This document shows, one piece after another, positions 9,110-18,017 of a stretch of DNA of 64,000 bases. Each line of letters opens with the position of its first letter. Positions within the stretch are counted from its first letter, which is position 1. The position numbers were made by a program, and so were the translations under genes. Location of the stretch: the NCBI RefSeq assembly GCF_004354365.1, contig NZ_SJCY01000001.1, positions 62,001 through 126,000 of the forward strand, in the 5' to 3' direction. The notes under the pieces were generated by a model, which saw only the letters and a program-made list of their open reading frames with translations, had not been told where the DNA came from and searched no databases. Origin of the DNA: Pedobacter changchengzhani. Its GTDB lineage: Bacteria; Bacteroidota; Bacteroidia; Sphingobacteriales; Sphingobacteriaceae.

Positions 9110-10618
9110 CTATAATTCAAGGATGGTAAACTCCACCCTACGGTTTAAGGCTCTGCCCTCATCTGTATCGTTTGTGGCCACAGGCAAAGTTTTTCCATAT
9201 CCCCTAAAGGTTATACGGGTTGCGCTAATGCCTTGGCTCACTAAATATTGCTGTACTGATTTTGCCCTATCGGTCGATAATTTATTATTACTCTCATCAG
9301 AACCAACATTATCTGTATGACCACCCATTTCTATTTTTACGGATGGTTTTTGCTTTAAATAAGAAGCGATGCGGTTTAATTCAGAGAAAGATTCTTTTTT
9401 AAGTTCTGATTTTCCAAACTCGAAAAAAACATTATTTACTCGAATAACCTGCCCTACAATTTCTGGCACTAAGTACAAATCGCGGGTTATTTCTTTATAA
9501 TCAGATATTTTTGTCAAATCTAAATGATCAGAGATCGGAATATATTTTGGTGCAAGTGCATTAAAGCCGTAATCTTTTCCGTATGGAAGCGCAATTTGAT
9601 AACCGCCCGTTGTTGGATCGCTAATTGCAACACCTTCGTTTTTTCCGGTTTTTAAATCTTCATAACTTACTGTGGCTTGGATGGGAAGGTTGGTTACTTT
9701 ATCAAATACTTTTCCTTTTACCAAAACAACAGGCTGTGGCTTCTGCGCATCGGTCAGTTTAATTTTTACCAAGTCGCCCGAAGCAGACATATATCCATAT
9801 TCTGCCTTCGCATCTAAAGTAAAATAGGCTTCCCATTTATCGCTGTTAATACCCGGCCCCATATTTACAGGTTCTGACCAGTTTTGCCAAGTATCGTCTA
9901 AACGTGTACTTTTCCAAATATCGTGATCGCCCAAAGTTCCTTTTCTATCGCTCGAAAAATAAAGGGTTCTATTATCCGAAGCCACAAAAGGCGTAGTTTC
10001 ATCAAACTGACTATTTAATGATTTAATGTAAGATGGTTCAGTAAAAGTACCATCATCTTTACGTGCCGAGTAATATAAATCGCAATTGCTGCCGCCTTTA
10101 GATTCGCTAAAGTAAAGAATCAATCCTTTACCATCTGGCAATAAGCAAGCACCGCTATATTTTCCTATCGACATTTTGTCATAATTAGGAATTACAATAC
10201 CCATAGGATCCTTAAAACCGTTCAATCCTCTATTTAAAAATGAAAAACCGTCTTTGTTTTGTGAATCGCCATTCACAAAAAAGCCTCGAATTAAAAGCGT
10301 GTTATTATCAGGTGAGACAAAAAATACTGCCGATTGTGTGTTACCGATATTAAAAGGTGATGGTAAATACCTTGCGGTAGTCCATATTCCTTTATCATTA
10401 AGTGTAGAATACCACAATCCTTGTACCTCTTTGTTGGCATCTTTTTTAAATATCGATCGCCAAAAGTACATTTCTTTACCATCAGCAGATAGCATTGGGT
10501 GGCCTTCGCTAAATTTGGTGTTAACACCAGGGCCTAAATTTATTGCGTTGGTTTCAGTTTGGGCAGATGTTATGAAGCCATATAGCACCAGTATTAAAAC
10601 CAAAAATCTTTTTATCAT
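9110..10618 (-). CDS. OmpA family protein with PD40/TolB-like propeller repeats
   Basis: 502 residues. A signal peptide ends near ITSAQ-TE. Residues 30-270 carry beta-propeller PD40-like blades (HPMLSADGKEMYFWR; TPFVASDNRTLYFSSDR; HDIWKST). A carboxypeptidase-regulatory-like beta domain follows around 300-385, and the C-terminus (about 395-500) is an OmpA peptidoglycan-binding domain with VFFEFGKSELK, GHTDNVGSDESN, LSTDRAKSVQQYL and GRALNRRVEF. The Asp and Arg residues that grip diaminopimelate are present in TDN and NRRVEF. It probably tethers the outer membrane to the cell wall. This PD40-OmpA layout is characteristic of Bacteroidota. Confidence 0.88.
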   Translation of the reverse strand: MIKRFLVLILVLYGFITSAQTETNAINLGPGVNTKFSEGHPMLSADGKEMYFWRSIFKKDANKEVQGLWYSTLNDKGIWTTARYLPSPFNIGNTQSAVFFVSPDNNTLLIRGFFVNGDSQNKDGFSFLNRGLNGFKDPMGIVIPNYDKMSIGKYSGACLLPDGKGLILYFSESKGGSNCDLYYSARKDDGTFTEPSYIKSLNSQFDETTPFVASDNRTLYFSSDRKGTLGDHDIWKSTRLDDTWQNWSEPVNMGPGINSDKWEAYFTLDAKAEYGYMSASGDLVKIKLTDAQKPQPVVLVKGKVFDKVTNLPIQATVSYEDLKTGKNEGVAISDPTTGGYQIALPYGKDYGFNALAPKYIPISDHLDLTKISDYKEITRDLYLVPEIVGQVIRVNNVFFEFGKSELKKESFSELNRIASYLKQKPSVKIEMGGHTDNVGSDESNNKLSTDRAKSVQQYLVSQGISATRITFRGYGKTLPVATNDTDEGRALNRRVEFTILEL

Positions 10619-10678
10619 GATATAAAATATTAACTGTGCGTTAAAAATGAGGGTGTACTGTAAATAATTCTGTAAAAA

Positions 10679-10744
10679 TTGTCATCCTGAGCTTGTCGAA
10701 GGACTGTCGCACTTCTAGTGCGTTTCGACAAGCTCAACGTGACA
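10679..10744. repeat. Nested inverted repeat, REP-like hairpin
   Basis: A 66-bp element with outer arms TGAGCTTGTCGAA (10688-10700) and TTCGACAAGCTCA (10724-10736), a perfect 13-bp match, flanked by TTGTCA and TGACAA. Inside lies a second perfect hairpin, CGCACT-TCT-AGTGCG (10708-10722). It lies in the 167-bp gap between two minus-strand genes. No T-tract follows the stem, so it looks more like a dispersed repeat than a terminator. Confidence 0.75.
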
Positions 10745-10785
10745 AAATTATGGAGCGACTGATTTATGAGACAACATTCAATGCC

Positions 10786-12624
10786 TTAATTTTTTAAATC
10801 CAAACGAGAAATCAACACCTTATCGCCTCTTTCGGTTTCGCTAAACATAAAAGTGTAATTGCCCATTTTGGCGGTATTTGCATTTTTAAATAAATAGAAT
10901 TTCTTCCTTTCACTTTCACCCAGCGTTTTGAAATCAGATAGTGTTCCGTCGGCTGTATTTATCGCGCCGTATTCCATGTTAAAAAGTGGTTCCCAAGTTG
11001 TTGTGGTGGTTTTAGTATTAAAGCCAAAATCTACGTTCACTTCTTTGTGTATAGATTTTGCCATTCTCATTAGCCAATAAACGCTCCTCTTATCACCCGA
11101 TTCTTGGATGTAACTGGTTGTTTTGATCATATCAGATGTTAATGGAGAAGTATTAAAGAAGCCAGAAGTTTTACTTTGGTCTAAAAATATACCGTAGTTG
11201 CGTTTTAGGTTTCCGGTTGGATCAAATTGAAACATGTAAACCCCTTTATAGCTTCTTCCTCTGTTTTTGCTGAGGGTTTTAAAATCTTGACCATTTACTA
11301 AAATATCGCCAGCACTGGTAAAGAAAATTCCATTAATTACAAATTTCTTTCCATCAAATTCTACAAATTTCTTCTGATCAGCCGGTTTGGCTTGCACTTT
11401 TTCAAAATCAGCTATTGATGGAGAATTCAAAAATTCGAATTTACCACCGCTAATTTTACCGATTTGGAAGTTGGTGTATTTTAATTCATCTAGCCCAGCA
11501 TCAACAATATCTTGGTTTATACCAAAATCTGCAGTGCCGCCCAACATGGAAATTCCTTTACCCAAACCACCAAGCCCTAATTTTCCAATTCCACCGCCTG
11601 AAGATTCTTTTTGTTCTTCTGCATCTGCAGAGGTTGTTGCTACTAAAGGTGTTTTATATACTTGATTAATGTATTTAGACTCAGGATCCTTTGTGGTCGC
11701 AGAGCCATAAACATAAACGCCACCCTCTTTTTCATAGGCACCCAAAACTCGCCATCCGTTGGTTGGAGAATTAAAATTAAATTTTTCGACAATCTGTCCT
11801 TGAGGACTTACCCTAACGTAAGTATAGTTTGTAGGTTTAGGATCGGCTAATTTACCAATGCCAGATCCACCTTGGGGTGCGAAAACTAAAATCCAATCTC
11901 TAGGAAAATCATCATTTGTAAGCTCCTCGTTATCGTCTTCCAGCGGACCAGAATAAATCGGCGCATTGGGAAAATCGAAATCTAAACTGCTCGCTGTTTT
12001 GATGTTTACATTATTATCACAACTTAAAATATCGTAATGTTTTAACGAGCCAACATAATCACCTTTCTTTTCTTGCTTGCCTGCAACTACTAAAACCGTG
12101 CTGTCCGATTCTACTTCGTAAGCACCGCCTCTAAAGAAATATTGCTCGGCATTACTAGTGGGCTTAACTTTTTCTAATTGCTTTACCGATTTGTTGTAAT
12201 TACCCAATAGCCACATATATTTCCAAGTAATTTCCTTCTTTCTGAAAACCAATTTACCCGTTAAATTGGCCGATGCATTTAAACTGTGCGAAACATAGCT
12301 ATCGCCCTTAAAGTTAAACCATTTGTATCTGGTTTTCATTTTCTCTATTGCCTGCTCATCTTTCACGGTATTTAAAAGATTCAAATCTTTATCAAAAGTA
12401 TATACTTCGCGTTTTACCATCCTTTTGGTTGAAGAACGCAAAACGAAAACCATATCCATGGTTTGCTTTTCGCTATTAATATCGATACCGCCCAAATATC
12501 CGTTTTTGGCTTTTCTAGAAATATCAAACTCTTTCTCGATAATTGGTACCTGTGCCAACGCACACATGGTAGAAAGTAAGATTATGCATATTAATCCTAC
12601 TGATGAAATGTAATTTTTGTTCAT
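10786..12624 (-). CDS. Large secreted protein of unknown function
   Basis: 612 residues with a Sec signal peptide (cleavage near ALAQ-VPI). The body is beta-rich with repeated blocks of the form VYTFDKDLNLL, YVRVSPQGQIVEKF and VYMFQFDPTGNLKR that look like propeller blades, suggesting a periplasmic or surface beta-propeller. Around residues 345-375 there is a Gly-rich low-complexity insert (GGGIGKLGLGGLGKGISMLG). I recognise no catalytic motif. It is followed by the hairpin element at 10679-10744 and is divergent from the DUF4407 gene. Confidence 0.65.
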   Translation of the reverse strand: MNKNYISSVGLICIILLSTMCALAQVPIIEKEFDISRKAKNGYLGGIDINSEKQTMDMVFVLRSSTKRMVKREVYTFDKDLNLLNTVKDEQAIEKMKTRYKWFNFKGDSYVSHSLNASANLTGKLVFRKKEITWKYMWLLGNYNKSVKQLEKVKPTSNAEQYFFRGGAYEVESDSTVLVVAGKQEKKGDYVGSLKHYDILSCDNNVNIKTASSLDFDFPNAPIYSGPLEDDNEELTNDDFPRDWILVFAPQGGSGIGKLADPKPTNYTYVRVSPQGQIVEKFNFNSPTNGWRVLGAYEKEGGVYVYGSATTKDPESKYINQVYKTPLVATTSADAEEQKESSGGGIGKLGLGGLGKGISMLGGTADFGINQDIVDAGLDELKYTNFQIGKISGGKFEFLNSPSIADFEKVQAKPADQKKFVEFDGKKFVINGIFFTSAGDILVNGQDFKTLSKNRGRSYKGVYMFQFDPTGNLKRNYGIFLDQSKTSGFFNTSPLTSDMIKTTSYIQESGDKRSVYWLMRMAKSIHKEVNVDFGFNTKTTTTTWEPLFNMEYGAINTADGTLSDFKTLGESERKKFYLFKNANTAKMGNYTFMFSETERGDKVLISRLDLKN

Positions 12625-12791
12625 GGTCTAGTTTTTTGTTTGTTTACTTATCAAAAGTGGCAGATTACTAGGCAATTATAAATACCTTATAGAGGGTATT
12701 TTTATATACCCATTGGTACGGATGCAACTAAAAATTTACGCTCAACCTGTAACATATATCACCCTCGGGCGTTTAACTATAAATCGTTACG

Positions 12792-13919
12792 ATGGATAAG
12801 TTGAACCGTTTCTTTTGGTTTTGTTCTGGCGCTCATTTAGGTACGCTTGAGAAATATCCTACCGAGCAAAATAAATATACTGGTATTGGTGCAACAATCT
12901 TTTTTACAGGATTATTTGCTATGCTATCTGGCGGTTATGCAATTTATTTCGTTTTTAAGGGTGATGATTTTGCACTTATATTTGCCATTATTTTTGGCTT
13001 TTTATGGGGTGCGGCTATTTTTAATATGGATAGATATATTGTATCGAGCATTAATAAAAGTGCCGCCACAAGTAAGCAACTTTTACAAACAATGCCACGT
13101 ATTTTACTTGCCGTTATGATTGGTATTGTAATTTCGCGACCGATAGAGCTTAAAATTTTTGATAAGGAAATAAAACAACGTTTAAAAGTGAGTTATTTGA
13201 ACGGGCAACGATCAAAAATTGATACTTTAAACAAAGCTTTCGAGAATAAGTATGTGGTAGAATTCGGACGATTAAATCAGCAGAAGGCCACCCGAGATTC
13301 TTTAGAAAGTGGCATTAAAAATGATCGGCAAAAGCTTAATTTTGAAATTTTTGGAAATAAAACTGCAGAAACCTCGGGTGTTTTAGGTTATGGCCCTTAT
13401 GCTAAACGAAAAGAGGAAGCACTTAAACTGCGCCAAACTGAGCTCGATTCCTTAAAAATTAACATTGTAAAAGCCGAACATTTTATCGATCAACGAAGAA
13501 ATTTTGATGGATTATTTAGCGAAAGACTTTTTACCAACAAAGAATTAGATAGCTTAGCAAGCGTAGCTGGTTTTGCAGACCGCAATAAAGCGTTAGGGCA
13601 ATTAAAGTTTAATACCGATGGCACAAAGGATAGCAATACCGCATGGGCGATTACTTTTATTGGTTTATTGTTTATCTTTTTTGAGTGTTTACCCGTTTTT
13701 GTGAAACTAATGAGCGCCCGTGGTGCTTATGATTTTGCCATTGCAGATGGTGATGAGGTTGCTATCTATCAATCTAAAATGGATAGAAAATTTCACTTGC
13801 AAGTTGGGGATAATATTCAAGAAACGAGAGTAGATGCCGAAACAGCTAAGCTTAAAGAAATTATAAAAGGAAAAGCACACAACGATTTGCAAAAACAGAA
13901 TTGGAATGAAAATAATTGA
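12792..13919 (+). CDS. DUF4407-type membrane protein
   Basis: 375 residues. It starts MDKLNRFFWFCSGAHLGTLEKYPTE, followed by paired membrane segments around residues 30-52 and 57-78 (FALIFAIIFGFLWGAAIFNMDR), a third near 98-112, a long charged coiled region (about 130-265), and a last segment near 283-305. The NMDRYIVSS motif and the four-helix layout fit the DUF4407 family. The function is unknown; the long soluble middle suggests a scaffold or sensor. M28 peptidase follows 31 bp downstream on the same strand. Confidence 0.75.
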   Translation: MDKLNRFFWFCSGAHLGTLEKYPTEQNKYTGIGATIFFTGLFAMLSGGYAIYFVFKGDDFALIFAIIFGFLWGAAIFNMDRYIVSSINKSAATSKQLLQTMPRILLAVMIGIVISRPIELKIFDKEIKQRLKVSYLNGQRSKIDTLNKAFENKYVVEFGRLNQQKATRDSLESGIKNDRQKLNFEIFGNKTAETSGVLGYGPYAKRKEEALKLRQTELDSLKINIVKAEHFIDQRRNFDGLFSERLFTNKELDSLASVAGFADRNKALGQLKFNTDGTKDSNTAWAITFIGLLFIFFECLPVFVKLMSARGAYDFAIADGDEVAIYQSKMDRKFHLQVGDNIQETRVDAETAKLKEIIKGKAHNDLQKQNWNENN

Positions 13920-13950
13920 TAGTTTTGTTTATCACTTTACATGAAATAAT

Positions 13951-15255
13951 ATGAAAAAAATATTTTTACTTTTTGTTGGTAGTGCGCTCGCTTTTCAAGT
14001 TGGTGCGCAAACGATAGATAAAATAATTACGAGAGAATATACCGATCATTTAATTAAAACTTTGAGTAGTGATGATATGCAAGGCCGGGGAACTTTTACA
14101 CCTGGAATTGATAAGGCAGCAAGTTTTATAGAAGCAGAGTTTAAGATGATAGGGCTGAAACCTTTAAGTGGCGAAAACAGCTTTAGACAAACTTTTTACA
14201 AATATCAGGTTACCGTTAATAAATCGATAGTTAAAATTGATGGCGATGAGGTAGCTGAAGATAACTTGATGGTAAGCGGTGTAAATAATGAAAAAGTAAA
14301 TTTAGACTTGACCAATACAACAGTTGTTAATTTTGATAATGATAAACCATTTGTGGCCCAACTTAGGGCTGTAATGGCATCAAAAAGCAGTCAATTGATT
14401 TTAGTTGATGTAAAATTTGCCGAATATTTTAACCGGTACAAACCCTATATTAATAAGCCGAGCACCTTAGATGAGAAAGATATGAATGCGAAGGGCGATG
14501 TTAAAATTTTTGTTTTGGGAAAAACTGAAGTCAACAATTTTAGTGCGGAAATTAATTCGACAGTAGATAAAATGCCGTTATTTAATGTTGCAGGTATGAT
14601 CCCTGGTAAATCAAAAGCAAAAGAATTTGTGATTTTTTCAGGTCATTACGATCACTTAGGAATTATAAAAAGTGTTGATGGCGATAGTATTGCCAACGGC
14701 GCAGATGATGATGCATCTGGAACAACAGCGATGATTGCCTTAGCGAAATATTACAAAGCAAAAAACAACAACGAGCGCACTTTAATTTTTGTTGCCTTTA
14801 CGGCAGAGGAGATTGGTGGTTTTGGTGCTAAATACTTTTCAGAGAAATTAAATCCTGATGAAGTGGTTGCCATGTTTAACATAGAAATGATTGGTAAGGA
14901 TTCGAAATTTGGTAAAAACACAGCTTTCATAACCGGTTACGATCGCTCTAATTTTGGTGAGATTTTGCAGAAAAATTTAAAGGGAACAGCATTTACTTTT
15001 CATCCAGACCCTTATCCAGATCAAAATTTGTTTTACCGAAGTGATAATGCAACCTTGGCGGCGTTAGGTGTTCCTGCGCATACTATAAGCACCGATCAAA
15101 TTGATATTGATAAATTATATCACAGTGTGAAGGATGAGTACAGTAGTTTGGATGTAGATAATATTTTATCAACCATTAAAGCAATTGCTAAAAGCGCAAC
15201 AACAATTGTTAACGGCACTGATACGCCAACTAGAATTCCGAAGTTGGAGAAATAA
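13951..15255 (+). CDS. Secreted M28 family zinc aminopeptidase
   Basis: 434 residues with a signal peptide ending near VGAQ. The M28 co-catalytic zinc site is present: GHYDHLG (His232, Asp234), NGADDDASG (bridging Asp252), FTAEEIGGFG (general base Glu286, Glu287), NIEMIG (Glu312 in place of the more usual Asp) and YHSVKDEYS (His391). An inserted domain of about 110 residues (about 85-205) sits ahead of the catalytic core. Likely a periplasmic or secreted aminopeptidase acting on peptides. Repeat array B begins about 90 bp after its stop. Confidence 0.88.
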   Translation: MKKIFLLFVGSALAFQVGAQTIDKIITREYTDHLIKTLSSDDMQGRGTFTPGIDKAASFIEAEFKMIGLKPLSGENSFRQTFYKYQVTVNKSIVKIDGDEVAEDNLMVSGVNNEKVNLDLTNTTVVNFDNDKPFVAQLRAVMASKSSQLILVDVKFAEYFNRYKPYINKPSTLDEKDMNAKGDVKIFVLGKTEVNNFSAEINSTVDKMPLFNVAGMIPGKSKAKEFVIFSGHYDHLGIIKSVDGDSIANGADDDASGTTAMIALAKYYKAKNNNERTLIFVAFTAEEIGGFGAKYFSEKLNPDEVVAMFNIEMIGKDSKFGKNTAFITGYDRSNFGEILQKNLKGTAFTFHPDPYPDQNLFYRSDNATLAALGVPAHTISTDQIDIDKLYHSVKDEYSSLDVDNILSTIKAIAKSATTIVNGTDTPTRIPKLEK

Positions 15256-15343
15256 TGTTTTTTGAATTTTGAGGGATGTTTTGACGTTTAGCCTAATGTG
15301 TGTGATCGCCATTAGCCTAAGGTTTTAGAAACATTAAGGGATT

Positions 15344-16047
15344 AGCCCAAGGTTGGTGTTATCACCAACCTTTATTTTTTTGGAGTGAGCGCAAAATTTC
15401 GTCATGCTGAATTTATTTCAGCATCTATCCTGCACTAAAGATCCGATTTGCTTAATGTGATATTGTCCTCGTTTGTAACGAGGACGATTCAGTAAGGAGT
15501 TGATTCAAAAGATTGTTACCTTTATTTTAGAAACATTAAGGGATTAAGAAAAATTAAGTTTTCAATGGGTGTACTTGTTAAGGCGATAAAATCGCCATTC
15601 TCGGTCATCCTCGTTACAAACGAGGACGATTGCTTTTATTTAGCCTAAGGTTGGTGTTATCACCAACCTTTATTTTTTGGAGTGAGCGCAAAACTTCGTC
15701 ATGCTGAATTTATTTCAGCATCTATCCTGCACTAAAGATCCGATTTGTTTAATGTGATATTGTCCTCGTTTGTAACGAGAACGATTCAGTAAGGAGTTGG
15801 TTCAAAAGATTGTTACCTTTATTTTAGAAACATTAAGGGATTAAGAAAAATTAAGTTTTCAATGGGTGTACTTGTTAAGGCGATAAAATCGCCATTCTCG
15901 GTCATCCTCGTTACAAACGAGGCTGATTGCTTTTATTTAGCCCAAGGTTGGTGTTATCACCAACCTTTATTTTTTGGAGTGAGCGCAAAATTTCGTCATG
16001 CTGAATTTATTTCAGCATCTATCCTGCACTAAAGATCCGATTTGCTT
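15344..16047. repeat. Repeat array B: two 298-bp units plus a partial third
   Basis: Units start at 15344, 15642 and 15939 (spacing 298 and 297 bp); the third stops at the acetyltransferase stop codon. Each unit has four perfect or near-perfect hairpins: AGGTTGGTG-TTAT-CACCAACCT (15350-15371 in unit 1), ATGCTGAA-TTTA-TTCAGCAT, GTCCTCGTT-TGT-AACGAGGAC and GGCGAT-AAA-ATCGCC. Part of the sequence (the CATTAAGG..ATTAAG.AAAATTAAG block) is also found in array A. A degenerate fragment of a unit lies at 15286-15343. The whole gap 15256-16047 between convergent genes holds no gene. Confidence 0.9.
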
Positions 16048-16545
16048 TTATTCAAATACATATTCCATTACATAATCATCCATCACAAAACCGTTTCCAA
16101 TATCTATCTTAACCGATTCCTTTTCTATAAAGCCCGCTTTATGGTAAAAATTTTTTGCGTTATTACCCTTATTTACGCAAAGTTGTAGTGCTTTTGCACC
16201 GGCATTTTTAACCTGATTAAACACCTCGTTAATTAAAATTTTGCCAACGCCTTTTCCGTGTGCAGATGGTAAAACGTAAAGTTTATGCAATTTGTAAATT
16301 CGTTCTTCGTGGTTAGTAATGGAGTAGCTTGCAAAGCCATAATGTTTTTGTCCATCTTCGGCAATTAAGAAAACCCAGCCATCCATTAGTTCTTTCAGTA
16401 GTTCGCCTCGGTTGTACATTTTCTCTAGCATGTAATCAATTTGTGCTTGGCCAATTAACTCCAAATAAGTTTCTGGCCATGTTGCTATTGCAATATCACG
16501 GATGATTTCTAAATCTTCTTCCTTCGCTATTTTTAATGTGATCAT
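16048..16545 (-). CDS. GNAT family N-acetyltransferase
   Basis: 165 residues. The GNAT fold is clear: LYKLHKLYVLPSAHGKGVGKILINEV holds strand beta4 and the acetyl-CoA pyrophosphate loop (Q/R-x-x-G-x-G/A variant HGKGVG), and ALQLCVNKGNNAKNFYHKAGF is the usual C-terminal motif with the catalytic-type Tyr. The acceptor is unknown. Its ATG overlaps the stop of the upstream TPK-like gene by 4 nt (ATGA), so it is translationally coupled and probably the last gene of the thiamine operon. Its stop touches repeat array B. Confidence 0.85.
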   Translation of the reverse strand: MITLKIAKEEDLEIIRDIAIATWPETYLELIGQAQIDYMLEKMYNRGELLKELMDGWVFLIAEDGQKHYGFASYSITNHEERIYKLHKLYVLPSAHGKGVGKILINEVFNQVKNAGAKALQLCVNKGNNAKNFYHKAGFIEKESVKIDIGNGFVMDDYVMEYVFE

Positions 16546-17102
16546 ATCGGTTCGCTTATAAAGATAGATTTTCCTGCGAAGTTGAATATTACAAAACCAT
16601 CTTTTTCTACCTCAAAAATTCTTTCATTAATTTCTTTCACGTTGCTCATCTCTACATCAGCATTGCCAAAAATTTGAAACTCAATTCCGGCAGGTTTCCA
16701 AACCGAAAAACCTGATTTTATGGTATAATGCTTTGATTTTGCTGTAAAAACAACCAAATTTATTTTATCGCTAAAACAACCAAATCTTTCTATCTCGAAA
16801 GTATTGGTAATAACATTTACAGCTGGATATTTCTCTGCTACTAAATAATTAATGGCAACTATTAATGGTTCAAATTTAGCTTGAATTACTTTGGTGTTTT
16901 CTTGAGTGTTTTGCGGATCTCCATTTACTAAAACATCCACTTTTAAACCTAGCGAAAGTACTTTATCGTAACCTTCTGCATTAACTAAAAGCGTTGGGCT
17001 CCACTCTAAAAGCTGACCTAAAAGCTCTTCGTCAAAATCGCCTAATTCATCTATATATAAGGCGGGCTCTTGTTTTTCTTTTACAATATGATGTGATGAC
17101 AT
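16542..17102 (-). CDS. Thiamine pyrophosphokinase-like protein
   Basis: 186 residues. Context (TPP riboswitch, receptor, ThiE-like gene upstream in the same direction) and overall pattern suggest a thiamine pyrophosphokinase, which turns thiamine into TPP with ATP. The N-terminal Rossmann-like half (LVNAEGYDKVLSLGLKVDVLVNGDP) is as expected, and the C-terminal half is beta-rich (SGFSVWKPAGIEFQIF), where TPK binds thiamine. The usual GDFDS catalytic motif is altered to NGDPQN, so activity is not certain. It starts 183 bp after the ThiE-like stop and overlaps the acetyltransferase by 4 nt. It could also be a diverged regulatory relative. Confidence 0.55.
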   Translation of the reverse strand: MSSHHIVKEKQEPALYIDELGDFDEELLGQLLEWSPTLLVNAEGYDKVLSLGLKVDVLVNGDPQNTQENTKVIQAKFEPLIVAINYLVAEKYPAVNVITNTFEIERFGCFSDKINLVVFTAKSKHYTIKSGFSVWKPAGIEFQIFGNADVEMSNVKEINERIFEVEKDGFVIFNFAGKSIFISEPI

Positions 17103-17225
17103 ATAGCGAAGATAAGCTAATTTGAGATTTTAGAATGACGATTTTAGATTTTAATGAAAAGCATTGATAAATACACTTTCCAACTCGCTTAAAATTTCAT
17201 AAGAGCTAAATAACCATAACTTGGC

Positions 17226-17285
17226 CTTAACCTCGGCCTCAATCTCAACCTCGGTCTCAGCCTCAACCTTATCCTCAATCTCAAC
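17226..17285. repeat. Hexanucleotide-type low-complexity repeat
   Basis: About 60 bp of CTCAAC/CTCGGC/CTCAAT-type hexamers directly after the ThiE-like stop. Read on the gene strand in the ThiE frame, it would code alternating acidic and hydrophobic residues (VEIEDKVEAETEVEIEAEV). The frame stays open to 17151 if the TAG stop at 17286-17288 is ignored. Probably a microsatellite, not a gene. Confidence 0.7.
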
Positions 17286-17921
17286 CTATTTTACAACTAC
17301 TTCATAAAAATCTGCGTACGCATCTTCCATATTTGTTGCTTGGTTAATGGCTGAAGAAACCGCAATACCGTAAACACCTGTTTCGAGCAAAGCATCAACA
17401 TCATTTAAAGTAACGCCACCAACTGCTAAAAAAGGCATTTTAATATTAAGTAATTCAATTTCTTTAACTGCATTTGCATATCCATTAATCCCAATTAGCG
17501 GGGCATTATTAGGTTTTGTTGTCGTTATTGTAAAAGGTCCGAAGCCAGCATAATCTGCGCCTTCATTTGCTAAACGGATTAAATTTTCTACGGTATTTGA
17601 CGATCCACCCAATGTAAATTCATCACCTAATTGTTTGCGCAGTGCGATAAAATCTGCATCCATATCTTCTATATGAAAACCTTGAATATCGGCTTTGCCT
17701 TTTAAATGAACGTGGTCGGTTACAATTAAGGTAGCGCCCCAATCATCGCAAATGCTGGCAATTTCGTTTATGTCTGTTAAAAGTTCTTCATCACATTTGG
17801 TTAAGCAACGGTATTGAATCCATTTTGCGCCAGCTTCGCAAGCAATTTGTGCTTGCTCAACATGTGTATGCTGCGGAATATCGTGTGTAATAAATTGCAG
17901 TTTTTCGATGTATTTTTTCAT
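17286..17921 (-). CDS. thiE: ThiE-like thiamine phosphate synthase
   Basis: 211 residues, the size of ThiE. This TIM-barrel enzyme joins hydroxymethylpyrimidine diphosphate and hydroxyethylthiazole phosphate to thiamine phosphate. Visible motifs: WIQYRCL (usual Q-x-R-x-K region), LIVTDHVHL, GGSSNTVENL (diphosphate-loop position), YAGFGPFTITTTKPN, LAVGGV and GIAVSSAI. The GVHLGQED signature is diverged to QGFHIEDMD, so it belongs to the divergent Bacteroidota group, and a TenI-like role cannot be excluded. It lies 96 bp downstream of the riboswitch-controlled receptor. No thiC, thiG or thiH is in the window, which fits salvage. Confidence 0.75.
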   Translation of the reverse strand: MKKYIEKLQFITHDIPQHTHVEQAQIACEAGAKWIQYRCLTKCDEELLTDINEIASICDDWGATLIVTDHVHLKGKADIQGFHIEDMDADFIALRKQLGDEFTLGGSSNTVENLIRLANEGADYAGFGPFTITTTKPNNAPLIGINGYANAVKEIELLNIKMPFLAVGGVTLNDVDALLETGVYGIAVSSAINQATNMEDAYADFYEVVVK

Positions 17922-17954
17922 ATTCTATTTTTCGTCATTGCTAGGAGGAACGAC

Positions 17955-17986
17955 GAAGCAATCTTGCCTATAAGACAGATTGCTTC
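17955..17986. repeat. REP-like inverted repeat
   Basis: Arms GAAGCAATCT (17955-17964) and AGATTGCTTC (17977-17986) are perfectly complementary around a 12-bp loop. A CCCC-TTTA-GGGG hairpin (17998-18009) follows before the receptor stop. Similar elements are dispersed in many genomes. It sits between the receptor and ThiE-like genes, so it may form a stem in their shared mRNA. Confidence 0.65.
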
Positions 17987-18017
17987 GCAATTTAAAGCCC
18001 CTTTAGGGGTTTGGAGT

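Noticed and set aside
11387..11665. 92-codon Pro/Ser-rich open frame on the plus strand
   Set aside because: Antisense to the Gly-rich insert of the secreted protein, which explains its Pro-rich composition.
17151..17288. Extension of ThiE past its stop as a real gene part
   Set aside because: It needs read-through of TAG and is low-complexity repeat; kept only as an observation.
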